DNA from: Nocardiopsis sp. TSRI0078
GTDB lineage: Bacteria > Actinomycetota > Actinomycetes > Streptosporangiales > Streptosporangiaceae
NCBI RefSeq assembly: GCF_001905145.1
Contig: NZ_LWLB01000018.1
Location: forward strand, 1-38,691
Direction of reading: 5' to 3'
DNA: 38,691 nt
The notes beneath the pieces are model-generated. The model saw only the letters and a program-made list of their open reading frames with translations. It ran no database searches and was not told the DNA's origin. A program made the translations under genes and the position numbers. Below are positions 1-10,318 of this stretch, one piece after another. Positions within the stretch are counted from its first letter, which is position 1, and each line of letters opens with the position of its first letter.

Positions 1-12
1 CCCAAACAGGCC

Positions 13-384
13 CTAGTTCTGCGAGGCCTTCATGTGGGCCTCGACGGCGGCGCGGTCGGCGCGCAGCTTGGCCAGGGCCTCATCGAGGATGAGCTTGCCC
101 TCCTCCTCGCTGCGGCGTTCCTTCACGTACGCCAGGTGGGTCTTGTACGGCTCGGTGCGCGGCGGCGACGGAGGGTTCGCCTTGTCCTTGCCCGCGGGGA
201 AACCGCAGCGCGGGCAGTCCCACTCGTCGGGCACCAGCGCCTCGCTCGCGAAGCTGGGCACGACCTCGTGCAGGTTCGCGCAGTAGAACGGAACCCGAAC
301 GCGGGGGGCGGCCTCACCCCGCTCCGCCTCGCCCATGGGGCCGGCTCCGACACGGCTGCCACGGATGGCACTGCCACTACCCAC
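13..384 (-). CDS. rbpA: RNA polymerase-binding protein RbpA
   Basis: RbpA binds RNA polymerase and group I/II sigma factors and stabilises the open promoter complex in actinobacteria. The 123-residue protein shows the family's order: a basic N-terminal tail (AIRGSRVGAGPMGEAERGE), a zinc-ribbon-like core with Cys pairs (CAN near residue 35, then CPRCGFPAG), then PPRTEPYKTHLAYVKERR, the sigma-interacting region, and a C-terminal helix. The first zinc half-site has one Cys where some homologues have more, as in other actinobacterial RbpA. The GTG start is set by GAAGGAG eight bases upstream. It lies downstream of secG-tpiA-pgk-gap on the same strand with an 82-base gap to secG. I saw no SigR-type promoter in that gap. 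Identification is very secure. Confidence 0.96.
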   Translation of the reverse strand: MGSGSAIRGSRVGAGPMGEAERGEAAPRVRVPFYCANLHEVVPSFASEALVPDEWDCPRCGFPAGKDKANPPSPPRTEPYKTHLAYVKERRSEEEGKLILDEALAKLRADRAAVEAHMKASQN

Positions 385-466
385 GAAAAACTCCTTCGGC
401 GAACTCGCTCACCGGATCTCGGGCGAGCTTGACTGTGGACGGGGGGTGCGTCCCACGGGGCGCGGG

Positions 467-703
467 CTACATCCCCCGGTTGATCAGCAGGCCGAGGACG
501 ACGATGGCGAGGATCCAGGCGACCGCGATCCCGATCGTCATGCGGTCGAGGTTGCGCTCCACCACCGACGAACCGCCGAGCGAGGACGTGACGCCGCCGC
601 CGAACATGTCGGAGAGGCCGCCACCCTTGCCCTTGTGCATGAGCACCAGCAGGACCAGCAGCACGCTGAGAAGCATCACGAAGATGGACAGACCGAGGAT
701 CAC
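467..703 (-). CDS. secG: Preprotein translocase subunit SecG
   Basis: SecG is the small auxiliary subunit of the SecYEG channel. The 78-residue product has the family layout: TM1 (about residues 1-22, ILGLSIFVMLLSVLLVLLVL), the conserved cytoplasmic loop with HKGKGGGLSDMFGGG, then TM2 (about 55-75, IGIAVAWILAIVVLGLLI). The reading frame stays open to 757, but 18 extra hydrophilic residues before TM1 are not typical. The GTG at 701-703 gives the usual size and has GGGTGAG just upstream, though with tight spacing. It lies in the conserved gap-pgk-tpiA-secG order, 276 bases after tpiA and separated from it by hairpins, so it may have its own promoter. Confidence 0.93.
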   Translation of the reverse strand: MILGLSIFVMLLSVLLVLLVLMHKGKGGGLSDMFGGGVTSSLGGSSVVERNLDRMTIGIAVAWILAIVVLGLLINRGM

Positions 704-899
704 ACGCTCACCCGTAGCTCGACCCCGAAGCGGGGGGATGGACACCTCGATCCCCACTTCCCGCCCGCGGCAGCGGCTGTACCGGGCCGATACGGGTGTC
801 GGGGAAGGAGGAGACCGGGGACAATTTCGGATTTTACCGTGCCCATGGCGGCACGGGCGGGGAAACCGCGGGACACGGAAAACCCCACAGCGAAGTCTA

Positions 900-922
900 G
901 CCCGACCGGAGACCTGTCGGGC
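900..922 (-). terminator. Hairpin after tpiA (probable terminator); rest of tpiA-secG gap
   Basis: A perfect 7-bp stem (GCCCGAC/GTCGGGC) with a 9-base loop lies 57 bases beyond the tpiA stop, with only a weak T run further on. A second perfect 7-bp stem (CCGTGCC/GGCACGG, 6-base loop) sits at 837-856 and is followed on the minus strand by TAAAATCCGAAATT. That AT-rich stretch could act as a terminator tail or as a secG -10 (TAAAAT). I see no gene in the 276-base tpiA-secG gap. Confidence 0.4.
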
Positions 923-979
923 ACCCGGCCCGTCACTATCGGGCGTCGAGGATGACGGACCGGGTTCCCCGCCCGGCGG

Positions 980-1756
<777 letters not shown>

Positions 1757-1791
1757 GTCGGTACTTCCTTCGGGATGGTCGAGGAACTCCC

Positions 1792-1827
1792 CCGGACCCC
1801 GCCGAAAGGGGACACGGCGGGTTCCGG
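1792..1827 (-). terminator. Hairpin in the pgk-tpiA gap
   Basis: A 12-bp interrupted stem fills much of the 83-base gap between pgk and tpiA: CCGGA/TCCGG outside, one mismatch, then CCCGCCG/CGGCGGG around a 10-base loop. It lacks a T tract. It may be a partial terminator, a processing site or an mRNA 3'-end stabiliser that sets the pgk:tpiA ratio. Confidence 0.4.
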
Positions 1828-1839
1828 AGCGGACACTGC

Positions 1840-3024
1840 TTACTTGAGGGCGTCGATACCGGGCAGGTCCTTGCCCTCCAGGTACTCCAGGCTGGCGCCG
1901 CCACCGGTGGAGATGTGGCCGAAGGCCGCCTCGTCGAAGCCGAGCGCGCGCACGGCCGCGGCGGAGTCGCCGCCGCCGACCACGGTGAAGGCGCCCGAGT
2001 CGACCAGGGCCCGGGCCAGCGCGCGGGTGCCGCCCGCGTAGGGCTCCATCTCGAACACGCCCATCGGGCCGTTCCAGAACACGGTCCTGGTGTCGGCGAG
2101 CTTCTCGGCGAAGAGCGCCTGGCTCCTGGGGCCGATGTCCAGGCCCATCCGGTCGGCCGGGATGGCGTCGACGCCGACCGCGTCGTGCGCGGCGTCGGCG
2201 GAGAACTTCTCGGCGGCCACGACGTCCACCGGCAGGACGATCTCCACGCCCTCGCGCTCGGCGCGCTCCAGGTAGCCCCTGACGGTGTCGAGCTGGTCGG
2301 CCTCCAGCAGGCTGGAGCCGACCTCGTAGCCCTTGGCCTTGAGGAAGGTGAAGACCATGCCGCCGCCGATGAGCAGGCGGTCGGCGGTACCGAGGAGGTT
2401 GTCGATGACACCGAGCTTGTCGGAGACCTTGGACCCGCCCAGGACCACGGCGTAGGGGCGCTCGGGTTCGCCGGTGAGCTTCCGGAGCACCTCGACCTCG
2501 GTCAGTACCAGGCCGCCGACGGCGTGCGGGAGCCTTCCGGGCAGGTCGTAGACGCTGGCGTGCCTGCGGTGCACGGCGCCGAAGGCGTCGCCGACGTACA
2601 GGTCGGCGAGCTGGGCGAAGCGGTCGGCGAGCTCGCCGCGCTCGGCGTCGTCCTTGCTGGTCTCACCGGGCTCGAAACGCACGTTCTCCAGCAGCGCGAC
2701 CTGGCCGTCCTCCAGGGCGGCGGAGGTGGCGCGGGCCGACTCGCCGGCGGTGTCGGCCGCGAAGGCCACCTCGGCGCCGAGCAACTCGCCCAGGCGGACG
2801 GCGACGGGGCGCAGGGAGTAGCGGGGGTCGGGCGCGCCCTTGGGGCGGCCCAGGTGGGCGGCGACGATGACACGGGCACCGCGCTCGCGGAGCGCGGAGA
2901 TGGTCGGCACGGCCGCACGGATGCGACCGTCGTCGGTGATCCGGTCGCCGTCCAGGGGCACGTTCAGGTCGGCCCGGACGAACACGCGCTTGCCGGAGAC
3001 GTCGAGTTCGTCGATCGTCCGCAT
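1840..3024 (-). CDS. pgk: Phosphoglycerate kinase
   Basis: It makes ATP and 3-phosphoglycerate from 1,3-bisphosphoglycerate and ADP in glycolysis. The 394-residue two-domain protein has the N-terminal substrate signature [13 protein letters not shown] (about 13-25), the HASVYDLPG segment, the hinge region with [16 protein letters not shown], and the C-terminal nucleotide-binding stretch GPMGVFE...GGTRALA followed by [11 protein letters not shown]. Length is typical. The ATG start has GAGGAG six bases upstream. It sits between gap and tpiA on one strand, but a perfect 15-bp hairpin separates it from gap, so the two genes may not be expressed equally. Confidence 0.98.
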   Translation of the reverse strand: MRTIDELDVSGKRVFVRADLNVPLDGDRITDDGRIRAAVPTISALRERGARVIVAAHLGRPKGAPDPRYSLRPVAVRLGELLGAEVAFAADTAGESARATSAALEDGQVALLENVRFEPGETSKDDAERGELADRFAQLADLYVGDAFGAVHRRHASVYDLPGRLPHAVGGLVLTEVEVLRKLTGEPERPYAVVLGGSKVSDKLGVIDNLLGTADRLLIGGGMVFTFLKAKGYEVGSSLLEADQLDTVRGYLERAEREGVEIVLPVDVVAAEKFSADAAHDAVGVDAIPADRMGLDIGPRSQALFAEKLADTRTVFWNGPMGVFEMEPYAGGTRALARALVDSGAFTVVGGGDSAAAVRALGFDEAAFGHISTGGGASLEYLEGKDLPGIDALK

Positions 3025-3090
3025 GCTGGTCTCCTCTTGGAATGTGGGGTTGGGCGGTCCCGGGCGGTGGAGCCGGGAGGGACGTGCACG

Positions 3091-3131
3091 ACGGCACCCC
3101 TTCGCGCGAACTGCGGGCGAAGGGGTGCCGT
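3091..3131 (-). terminator. 15-bp perfect hairpin between gap and pgk
   Basis: A perfect 15-bp inverted repeat at 3091-3105 and 3117-3131, with an 11-base loop, lies 34 bases past the gap stop and about 65 bases before the pgk start. It has no T tract, as is common for GC-rich actinobacterial terminators. It should fully or partly end gap transcripts, or protect their 3' ends. Confidence 0.6.
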
Positions 3132-3164
3132 CTCACGCGCCGGTGGCCATGAGGGCCGTGGACG

Positions 3165-4196
<1,032 letters not shown>

Positions 4197-4384
4197 TCAT
4201 TTCCACCCGGGCATTCCCCCACCTGGAACGGGGCCGCGCCGGGACGAACCGGACGGCCGCCATGAGCAGGGTCAACGCACACCGGGTGTTCAGGAAGAGC
4301 CTAGCGGAGCACCGGCGGGGAGCCGCGGCCGGGCGCTACCGGACCCTTGTGGATTCGCGACCATCCTGGCACCGCGCGCCGTAA

Positions 4385-4396
4385 AGGTCTATACCA
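4385..4396 (-). promoter_or_regulatory. DasR-like (dre) site overlapping an extended -10 upstream of gap
   Basis: AGGTCTATACCA on the plus strand matches the core of the Streptomyces DasR consensus TGGTCTAGACCA at 10 of 12 positions. On the minus strand the same bases read TGGTATAGA, an extended -10 of the TGnTATAnT type, which would drive gap with a leader of roughly 200 bases. This is the only AT-richer stretch in the whiA-gap gap (4170-4484). Overlap of operator and -10 suggests repression by a GntR/HutC-type regulator sensing amino sugars. The site is seen in the sequence; the regulator is inferred. Confidence 0.45.
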
Positions 4397-4438
4397 TTGT
4401 CGGAAGTTATCCACGAGTTTGTCCTGTTAACAAAGCCG

Positions 4439-4450
4439 AACACCGGTGTT
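4439..4450. promoter_or_regulatory. 12-bp perfect palindrome in the whiA-gap gap
   Basis: AACACCGGTGTT is a perfect palindrome lying about 55 bases upstream of the candidate gap -10. It could be a dimeric-regulator operator. I do not recognise the family. The rest of the gap (4170-4380) shows no gene. Confidence 0.25.
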
Positions 4451-4453
4451 ACG

Positions 4454-4472
4454 CCGGAGTTGACGGCTCCGG
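4454..4472 (-). terminator. Weak hairpin after whiA
   Basis: A 6-bp perfect stem (CCGGAG/CTCCGG) with a 7-base loop starts 13 bases past the whiA stop. There is no T tract. It may slow read-through from whiA into gap. Confidence 0.3.
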
Positions 4473-4484
4473 GAGCGCTTCCGG

Positions 4485-5465
4485 TCAGGGGACCAGCATG
4501 TCCGGGGTGAGGTTGGCCTCGGTCCCCTCGATGCCCAGGTCGCTCGCGCGCTTGTCCGCCATGGCCAGCAGCCTGCGGATGCGTCCCGCGATGGCGTCCT
4601 TGGTCAGCGGCGGGACGGACAGCTGGCCCAGCTCCTCCAGTGAGGCCTGCTTGTGCGCCAGGCGCAGCTGGCCCGCGGCCACCAGGTGCTTGGGCGCGTC
4701 GTCGCCCAGGATCTCCAGGGCCCGCTCCACGCGCGCACCGGCGGCCACCGCCGCCCGCGCGCTGCGCCGCAGGTTGGCGTCGTCGAAGTTGGCCAACCGG
4801 TTGGCGGTCGCGCGCACCTCCCGGCGCATCCGCCTCTCCTCCCACGCCAGCACGCTCTGGTGCGCGCCCAGCAGGGTCAGCAGCGCGCCGATGGAGTCTC
4901 CGTCGCGCACCACCACCCGGTCCACGCCGCGCACCTCGCGGGCCTTGGCGTGCACCTTCAGGCGGCGCGCCGCGCCCACCAGCGCCAGCGCGGCCTCCGG
5001 CCCGGGGCAGGTGACCTCCAGGGACATCGACCGGCCCGGCTCGGTCAGGGAGCCGTGCGCGATGAACGCGCCCCGCCACGCCGACTCGGCGTCGCAGGCC
5101 CCGCCCGCCACGACGTGCCGGGGCAGACCGCGCACCGGACGGCCGTTGTTGTCCACCAGCCCCGTCTGCCGGGCCAGGGACTCGCCGTCCTTGATCACCC
5201 GCACCACGTACCGGTTGCCCTTGCGCAGGCCGCTGGGAGAGAGCACGACCATCTCGGACTCGTGGCCGAAGACCTCGGAGATGTCCTTGCGCAGACGGCG
5301 CGCGGCCACTCCGGTGTCGAGTTCGGCCTCGATCACGATCCGCCCGCCCACCAGGTGCAGGCCCCCGGTGAAACGCAGGATGGTGGACACCTCCGCCTTG
5401 CGGCAGCATGGCTTGAGAATGGCCAGACGGCTCAACTCATCCTTCACCACGCCGGTCATCGCCAT
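4485..5465 (-). CDS. whiA: Sporulation/cell-division regulator WhiA
   Basis: WhiA is a DNA-binding regulator that in Streptomyces acts with WhiB to switch aerial hyphae into sporulation septation; it is conserved in most Gram-positives. The 326-residue protein has an N-terminal LAGLIDADG-like fold (about 1-200) and a C-terminal helix-turn-helix region. The family signature [13 protein letters not shown] occurs around residue 225, and [13 protein letters not shown] and [18 protein letters not shown] follow. The frame runs open far upstream, but ATG 5463-5465 is chosen because GGGAGGA precedes it at good spacing and homologues start MAMT. It follows a DUF488 gene by 200 bases; in most actinobacteria it directly follows yvcK. 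Confidence 0.97.
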   Translation of the reverse strand: MAMTGVVKDELSRLAILKPCCRKAEVSTILRFTGGLHLVGGRIVIEAELDTGVAARRLRKDISEVFGHESEMVVLSPSGLRKGNRYVVRVIKDGESLARQTGLVDNNGRPVRGLPRHVVAGGACDAESAWRGAFIAHGSLTEPGRSMSLEVTCPGPEAALALVGAARRLKVHAKAREVRGVDRVVVRDGDSIGALLTLLGAHQSVLAWEERRMRREVRATANRLANFDDANLRRSARAAVAAGARVERALEILGDDAPKHLVAAGQLRLAHKQASLEELGQLSVPPLTKDAIAGRIRRLLAMADKRASDLGIEGTEANLTPDMLVP

Positions 5466-5495
5466 CGCTGCGGTCCTCCCCGTCGAACAAGCCGA

Positions 5496-5521
5496 CCCGG
5501 CACCGCGGGCTCGGTGCCGGG
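5496..5521 (-). promoter_or_regulatory. Hairpin upstream of whiA
   Basis: A perfect 10-bp stem (CCCGGCACCG/CGGTGCCGGG) with a 6-base loop lies about 30 bases upstream of the whiA start, in a 200-base gap after the DUF488 gene. It could terminate the upstream transcript, or sit in the whiA leader. No other feature is seen in that gap. Confidence 0.4.
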
Positions 5522-5665
5522 ATGTGCCGCCGCGGCCCTGCCACGAGCGGCTTTCTCCGTCGCAGACTACGTGACGAGGCGCCAGGTGCCGACCCCTGCA
5601 CGGCGTGTTGCCCATCCACCACCCTGGCCGGCGGCGGTCCTGTGGGCCTTCGTGCCGGTGTGCGG

Positions 5666-6076
5666 TCAATTGCTCCCGGCCTGGGAGGACAGCATCCCGC
5701 GCAGGTGGTCGCGCAGGACGAGGGCGTGGTTGTGCTCGGTGTCCCGTGCCGCGTACAGCAGGGTGACGGGTCCCCTCCGCGCCGCCTCCAGGAGCGGGTC
5801 CAGCACCTCCGGGCGGGCCTCCAGCTCCGCCCGGTAGCGCTCGGCGAACTCGGTGAAGCGCGAGGGTTCGTGGCCGAACCACCTGCGCAGCCCGTCGCTC
5901 GGCGCGGCCTCCCTCACCCAGGCGGCCCCCTCCAGGGCCTCCTTGGACACCCCGCGCGGCCACAGCCGGTCCACGAGGAAGCGGCGGCCCGGCGGCGGGG
6001 CCGGTCCCCCACCGGGTCCGCGCGCCGCGCGGACCTCGTCGTGGACGCGCTCCAGGTACACGTGGTGCTCGGCCAT
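5666..6076 (-). CDS. DUF488 (YeaO-like) protein
   Basis: This 136-residue protein belongs to the DUF488 family, whose biochemical role is not established. Diagnostic stretches are [14 protein letters not shown] (about 33-46), [18 protein letters not shown] (about 53-71), [13 protein letters not shown] and the C-terminal [22 protein letters not shown]. Length is normal. The start is ATG with GGGAAG about ten bases upstream. It sits 36 bases after yvcK and 200 bases before whiA, inside a cluster where yvcK and whiA are normally adjacent, so it looks like an insertion in this lineage. Codon use matches its neighbours, so it is not a recent foreign arrival. Confidence 0.88.
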   Translation of the reverse strand: MAEHHVYLERVHDEVRAARGPGGGPAPPPGRRFLVDRLWPRGVSKEALEGAAWVREAAPSDGLRRWFGHEPSRFTEFAERYRAELEARPEVLDPLLEAARRGPVTLLYAARDTEHNHALVLRDHLRGMLSSQAGSN

Positions 6077-6112
6077 GGCGGGGGTCTTCCCGCTCCCCGC
6101 CGGCCGAACCCG

Positions 6113-7084
6113 TCAGTGTGCCAGGATACGCTCGAAGGCCGCCGCGAGCCGGTCGGGGTCGTGGCGCGGGGTGCCGTCGTCGCGCGACAGGTGCGCCAGC
6201 TCCAGGCGTCCGCCCAGTCGGCCGACCACCTCCAGCAGGGGCTCGACCTCCTCCACGGCCCCCCGGTCGGCGAGCACCATGTCCACCCCGAGTTTGGGGG
6301 CGTGCTCGTGCAGCACCTCCAGGTAGGTCTCGGGGCGGAAGCCGTCGGTCTCGCCCTGCTGGGGCGACAGGTTCAGCGCCACCATGCGCCTGGCCCGGGT
6401 GGTGACCAGGGCGTGCGCCAGGTCCGGGACCAGCAGGTGGGGCAGCACACTGGTGAACCACGACCCGGGGCCGAACACCACCCAGTCGGCCTCGCGCACC
6501 GCCTTGACCGCCTGCGGGCTGGCGGGCGGGGCCTCCGGGACCAGGGAGATGGAGCGCACCTTGCCGCTGGTGCTGGCGCACGCCACCTGGCCGCGCACCG
6601 TGGTCAGCTCCTCGGGGCGCTCCGGGTCGATCCCCGAGACCTCCGCGGCGATGTCCAGCGGCACCGACGACATCGGCAGTACGCGGCCGTGCGCGCCCAG
6701 CAGCTGGCCCACCCAGTCCAGGCCCGCCACCGAGTCGCCGAGCAGCTCCCACAGGGCCACGATCAGCAGGTTGCCGACCGCGTGGCCGTGCAGCTCCCCC
6801 TCCGAGCGGAACCGGTGCTGGATCACCTGGCTCCAGGTGTGCCCCCACTCGTCGTCACCGCACAGCGCGGCCAGCGCCATCCGCAGGTCTCCGGGCGGAA
6901 GGACGCCGAGCTCCCTGCGGAGCCGGCCGCTGGACCCGCCGTCGTCGGCGACCGTGACGATCGCCGTCACGTCGGTGGTCACCCTCCTCAGGGCCGACAG
7001 GGAGGCGTGCAGGCCGTGCCCGCCCCCCAGCGCGACCACCCGGGGCGGGCGCCGCCCGTCCTCGTCGGGTGTTGTGCTCATCAT
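6113..7084 (-). CDS. yvcK: YvcK/CofD-family gluconeogenesis/morphology factor
   Basis: This 323-residue cytoplasmic protein belongs to the YvcK (GlmR/CuvA) branch of the CofD-like family. In Firmicutes and mycobacteria the branch binds UDP-sugars and supports cell-wall precursor supply. Visible motifs are [18 protein letters not shown] near the N-terminus, [17 protein letters not shown] (about 50-66), [12 protein letters not shown], the GNLLIVAL helix, and [19 protein letters not shown]. The frame stays open upstream; the double ATG (7082-7084 and 7079-7081) follows a GAGGGG at slightly long spacing and gives the usual N-terminus. It is downstream of rapZ by about 100 bases and upstream of the DUF488 gene and whiA. 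Confidence 0.95.
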   Translation of the reverse strand: MMSTTPDEDGRRPPRVVALGGGHGLHASLSALRRVTTDVTAIVTVADDGGSSGRLRRELGVLPPGDLRMALAALCGDDEWGHTWSQVIQHRFRSEGELHGHAVGNLLIVALWELLGDSVAGLDWVGQLLGAHGRVLPMSSVPLDIAAEVSGIDPERPEELTTVRGQVACASTSGKVRSISLVPEAPPASPQAVKAVREADWVVFGPGSWFTSVLPHLLVPDLAHALVTTRARRMVALNLSPQQGETDGFRPETYLEVLHEHAPKLGVDMVLADRGAVEEVEPLLEVVGRLGGRLELAHLSRDDGTPRHDPDRLAAAFERILAH

Positions 7085-7187
7085 GGCTGTGGTCTGCCCC
7101 TCGTCCCATGTCCACCGGACGAATCGGACCGTACCACCGGAAACGGTGTACCGACGGCCTCCGCGGTCCCGGACGGACGCGCCGGGC

Positions 7188-8072
7188 TCACTCCCGGCCG
7201 ACGTCCCTGTGGACCACGTGCACGTCCACGCCCTGGCCGCGCAGGCGTTCGGCGAACTGCTCGGCCATGGCCACACTGCGGTGCTTGCCGCCGGTGCAGC
7301 CCACCGCCAGGGTCATGTAGTGCTTGCCCTCGCGCTGGTACCCGGCGATGGTCAGCCTGAGGACCTCGGTGTAGGCCTCCAGCATCTCCTTGGCCCCGTC
7401 CTGGGACAGGACGTAGTCGCTCACCTGGTCGTCCCGGCCGTTCATCGGCCTGAGCTCGGGCACCCAGTGGGGGTTGGGGAGGAAGCGGCAGTCCAGCACC
7501 AGGTCGGCGTCCACGGGCAGGCCGTGCTTGAAGCCGAAGGAGACCACGTTGGCGCGGGGCCGCGCCTCGTCGCTCTGCCCGAAGAAGCCGATCACCCGGG
7601 CCTTGAGCTGGTGCACGTTGAGCTGGGAGGTGTCGATGACCAGGTCGGCCTCGCCCCGGACGGCGCGCAGGGTCTCGCGCTCGCGGTCGATCCCGTCGGT
7701 CAGGCGGCCGTCGCCCTGGAGGGGGTGGGGCCTGCGCACGCCCTCGAAGCGCCGGACCAGGGCCTCGTCGCCGGCCTCCAGGTAGAGCACGCGCGCGATG
7801 ATGTCGCGCTTGCGCAGTTCCTCCACCGTGGACAGCAGATCCTCGGTGAAGGCCAGCGAGCGCACGTCGACGACCACCGCGACCCGCGGCACGGCGCCGT
7901 GCGTGCGCCCCGCCAGCTCGATCATCGTCGGCAGCAGTCCCGGTGGCAGGTTGTCCACCACGAACCAGTCCAGGTCCTCCAGGGCCCTGGCCGCCGTGCT
8001 GCGGCCCGCACCGGACATGCCGGTGACTATGACCACCTCGGGCGGTAGCTCTCCGCCCAGTTCGACCGTCAT
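7188..8072 (-). CDS. rapZ: RNase adapter protein RapZ (YvcJ family nucleotide-binding protein)
   Basis: RapZ-family proteins bind nucleotides. In E. coli RapZ guides RNase E to the small RNA GlmZ and so tunes glucosamine-6-phosphate synthesis; the role in actinobacteria is not settled. The 294-residue protein has a Walker A-like GMSGAGRS at residues 18-25, with Arg in the Lys position as is usual in actinobacterial members, then WFVVDNLPP. The C-terminal domain carries [19 protein letters not shown] and the conserved [10 protein letters not shown]. Its ATG overlaps the uvrC stop by four bases (ATGA), so it is translationally coupled to uvrC. Confidence 0.96.
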   Translation of the reverse strand: MTVELGGELPPEVVIVTGMSGAGRSTAARALEDLDWFVVDNLPPGLLPTMIELAGRTHGAVPRVAVVVDVRSLAFTEDLLSTVEELRKRDIIARVLYLEAGDEALVRRFEGVRRPHPLQGDGRLTDGIDRERETLRAVRGEADLVIDTSQLNVHQLKARVIGFFGQSDEARPRANVVSFGFKHGLPVDADLVLDCRFLPNPHWVPELRPMNGRDDQVSDYVLSQDGAKEMLEAYTEVLRLTIAGYQREGKHYMTLAVGCTGGKHRSVAMAEQFAERLRGQGVDVHVVHRDVGRE

Positions 8073-10096
8073 ACCTCTCCTCCCCCGTTCTCGGTGTTCC
8101 GTTCTGGTGCCCCGTCACCCTCCCCACCCGTGCCGGCGGGGCCGCCGGACAGGTGCGCGTGCACGGACTCGGCCAGTTTGGGGCCGATCCCGGGCACCGC
8201 CGCGATCTCCTCGGCTGTGGCCGAGGCCAGTCGTCTCACCGAGCCGAACTCCTTGATCAGGGCCGACCTGCGGGTCGGACCGAGGCCGGGCAGCTCGTCC
8301 AGGCTGCTTCCTGTGAGCGCCTTGGCGCGCTTTTGCCGGTGGTACCGGATGGCGAAGCGGTGCGCCTCGTCCCGCACCCGTTGGAGCAGGTAGAGGCCCT
8401 CTCCCGTGCGGGGCAGGATCACCGGGTCCTCGTCGCCGGGCAACCACACCTCCTCCAGGCGCTTGGCCAGGCCGCACACCGCGACGTCCTCGATCCCGAG
8501 CTCGTCCAGGGCGCGGCGCGCCGCCTCGGCCTGGGGCCGGGCGCCGTCCACCACCACAAGGTTAGGCGGATAGGCGAACCTGCCGGGTGAAGGCTCGTCG
8601 TCGCTCTGGTGACCACCGTGGTCCCCGGTCTCCCCCATCCGGGCGACCTCGCCGCTCCTGGAGCTCTCCTCCAGGTAGCGGCGGAAGCGGCGGCGGATCA
8701 CCTCGTACATGGCGGCGACGTCGTGCTGTTCGCGTCCGCCCTCGCCGCTGCCCCGGATGGAGAAGCGGCGGTACTCGGACTTGCGGGCCAGCCCGTCCTC
8801 GAAGACCACCATGGACGCCACCACGTGCTCGCCCTGGAGGTTGGAGATGTCGAAGCACTCGATGCGCAGCGGCGCCTCGGGCAGGTCCAGGGCCTCCTGG
8901 ATCTCGTTGAGCGCACGGCTGCGGGTGCTCAGGTCCCCGGCGCGGTGGGTCTTGTGCCGGGCCAGTGCCTCGCGGGCGTTCTTGTCGACGGTCTCCAGGA
9001 GGGACCTCTTGTCCCCTCGCCGGGGAACCCGCAGGTCCACGGCGGCGCCGCGGTGCTCCGACAGCCAGGCGGCCATGGCCGCGGGATCGGCGGGCTCGTG
9101 GGAGACCAGGACCTCGCGGGGGACGGCGGTGCCGGTCCCCCCGCTCTCGTCGGCGCCCTCGGCGGGTCCGTAGAGCTGCCCCAGGAAGGTGCTCATCAGC
9201 TCGGCCGGGGAGTCGTCGGTGACCTTGTCCACCACGTAGCCGCGCTGGCCGCGGATGCGGCCGCCGCGCACGTGGAAGATCTGGACGGCGGCCTCCAGCT
9301 GGTCGTCGGCCATGGCGATGACGTCGCAGTCGGTGGAGTCGGGCAGGACGACGGCCTGCTTCTCCAGGGCGGCCCGCAGCGCCTCGATGTCGTCGCGAAG
9401 GCGGGCGGCGCGCTCGTACTCCATCTCCTGGGCGGCCTCCTTCATCCGCGTCTCCAGTTCGCGGATGAACCGGCCGGTGTCCCCCGCCAGGAAGGAGCAG
9501 AAGTCCTCGGCCAGGGCCCGGTGCTCCTGCGGCGAGGCCCTGCCGACGCAGGGGGCCACGCACTTGCCGATGTAGCCGAGCAGGCAGGGGCGGCCGCTGT
9601 TGCGGGCGCCGCGGAACACCCCGGGCGAGCAGGTGCGCACGGGGAAGACCCGCAGCAGCAGGTCGACGGTCTCGCGGATGGCCCAGGCGTGGGAGTAGGG
9701 GCCGAAGTAGCGCACCCCCCTGCGCTTGGCGCCGCGCATGACCTGCACCCGGGGGAACTCCTCTTGGAGGGTGACCGCCAGGTAGGGGTAGCTCTTGTCG
9801 TCGCGGTACTTGACGTTGAACCGGGGGTCGTACTGCTTGATCCAGGAGTACTCCAGCTGGAGTGCCTCCACCTCGGTGCCGACGATCGTCCAGTCCACGT
9901 CGGCGGCGGTGGAGACCATCTGCTGGGTGCGCGGGTGCAGCCCGGCGAAGTCGCGGAAGTAGGAGGAGAGCCGGGACCGCAGGTTCTTGGCCTTGCCCAC
10001 GTAGATGACGCGGCCCGAGGCGTCCCGGAACCGGTACACGCCCGGGTCGGTCGGAATGGAACCGGGCGCGGGACGCAGGAGAGGAGTCGCAGCCAT
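8069..10096 (-). CDS. uvrC: Excinuclease ABC subunit C
   Basis: UvrC makes both incisions in nucleotide excision repair. The 675-residue protein has an N-terminal GIY-YIG nuclease (GVYRF...[18 protein letters not shown], about 20-50), a Cys cluster after residue 150, and a UVR domain that binds UvrB (about 210-245, [14 protein letters not shown]). The RNase H-like 3'/5' nuclease region has [16 protein letters not shown] and [15 protein letters not shown]-terminal tandem helix-hairpin-helix ([20 protein letters not shown]) follows. A hydrophilic insert precedes the VVVDG strand and the tail is Gly/Glu-rich. The ATG has no Shine-Dalgarno but has a -10-like CAGAAT six bases upstream, so the mRNA may be leaderless. 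It heads the uvrC-rapZ-yvcK cluster. Confidence 0.97.
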   Translation of the reverse strand: MAATPLLRPAPGSIPTDPGVYRFRDASGRVIYVGKAKNLRSRLSSYFRDFAGLHPRTQQMVSTAADVDWTIVGTEVEALQLEYSWIKQYDPRFNVKYRDDKSYPYLAVTLQEEFPRVQVMRGAKRRGVRYFGPYSHAWAIRETVDLLLRVFPVRTCSPGVFRGARNSGRPCLLGYIGKCVAPCVGRASPQEHRALAEDFCSFLAGDTGRFIRELETRMKEAAQEMEYERAARLRDDIEALRAALEKQAVVLPDSTDCDVIAMADDQLEAAVQIFHVRGGRIRGQRGYVVDKVTDDSPAELMSTFLGQLYGPAEGADESGGTGTAVPREVLVSHEPADPAAMAAWLSEHRGAAVDLRVPRRGDKRSLLETVDKNAREALARHKTHRAGDLSTRSRALNEIQEALDLPEAPLRIECFDISNLQGEHVVASMVVFEDGLARKSEYRRFSIRGSGEGGREQHDVAAMYEVIRRRFRRYLEESSRSGEVARMGETGDHGGHQSDDEPSPGRFAYPPNLVVVDGARPQAEAARRALDELGIEDVAVCGLAKRLEEVWLPGDEDPVILPRTGEGLYLLQRVRDEAHRFAIRYHRQKRAKALTGSSLDELPGLGPTRRSALIKEFGSVRRLASATAEEIAAVPGIGPKLAESVHAHLSGGPAGTGGEGDGAPERNTENGGGEV

Positions 10097-10102
10097 GCCC
10101 CC

Positions 10103-10108
10103 ATTCTG
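10103..10108 (-). promoter_or_regulatory. Candidate leaderless -10 for uvrC
   Basis: CAGAAT on the minus strand lies six bases before the uvrC ATG, where a leaderless transcript would need its -10. A weak TTGGCC lies 19 bases further upstream. No ribosome-binding site is visible. The 222-base gap shared with the divergent mscS gene has no other clear element. Confidence 0.35.
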
Positions 10109-10318
10109 GTCGTTGGGAGGGACATACGGCCAACCGAGGCTCGCGCGCCCTCGGGGTGTCGCACCTCACCACGGCGGGCCGCCGCCCTCCCCCCGCTCCT
10201 CCGACGGCCCCGTTTCGGACCGGGGAGCGCGCTCTCCCCGCCCATCGCATGCAAGGCAAACGTCACGATTACGTATCCGCATGGTCTAAGTTGGGCGAGG
10301 ACGTTTGGTATTTCCGAC

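Noticed and set aside
4407..4415. TTATCCACG, an 8-of-9 match to the DnaA box, upstream of gap
   Set aside because: A single near-match is expected by chance and no cluster of boxes or AT-rich unwinding region is present.
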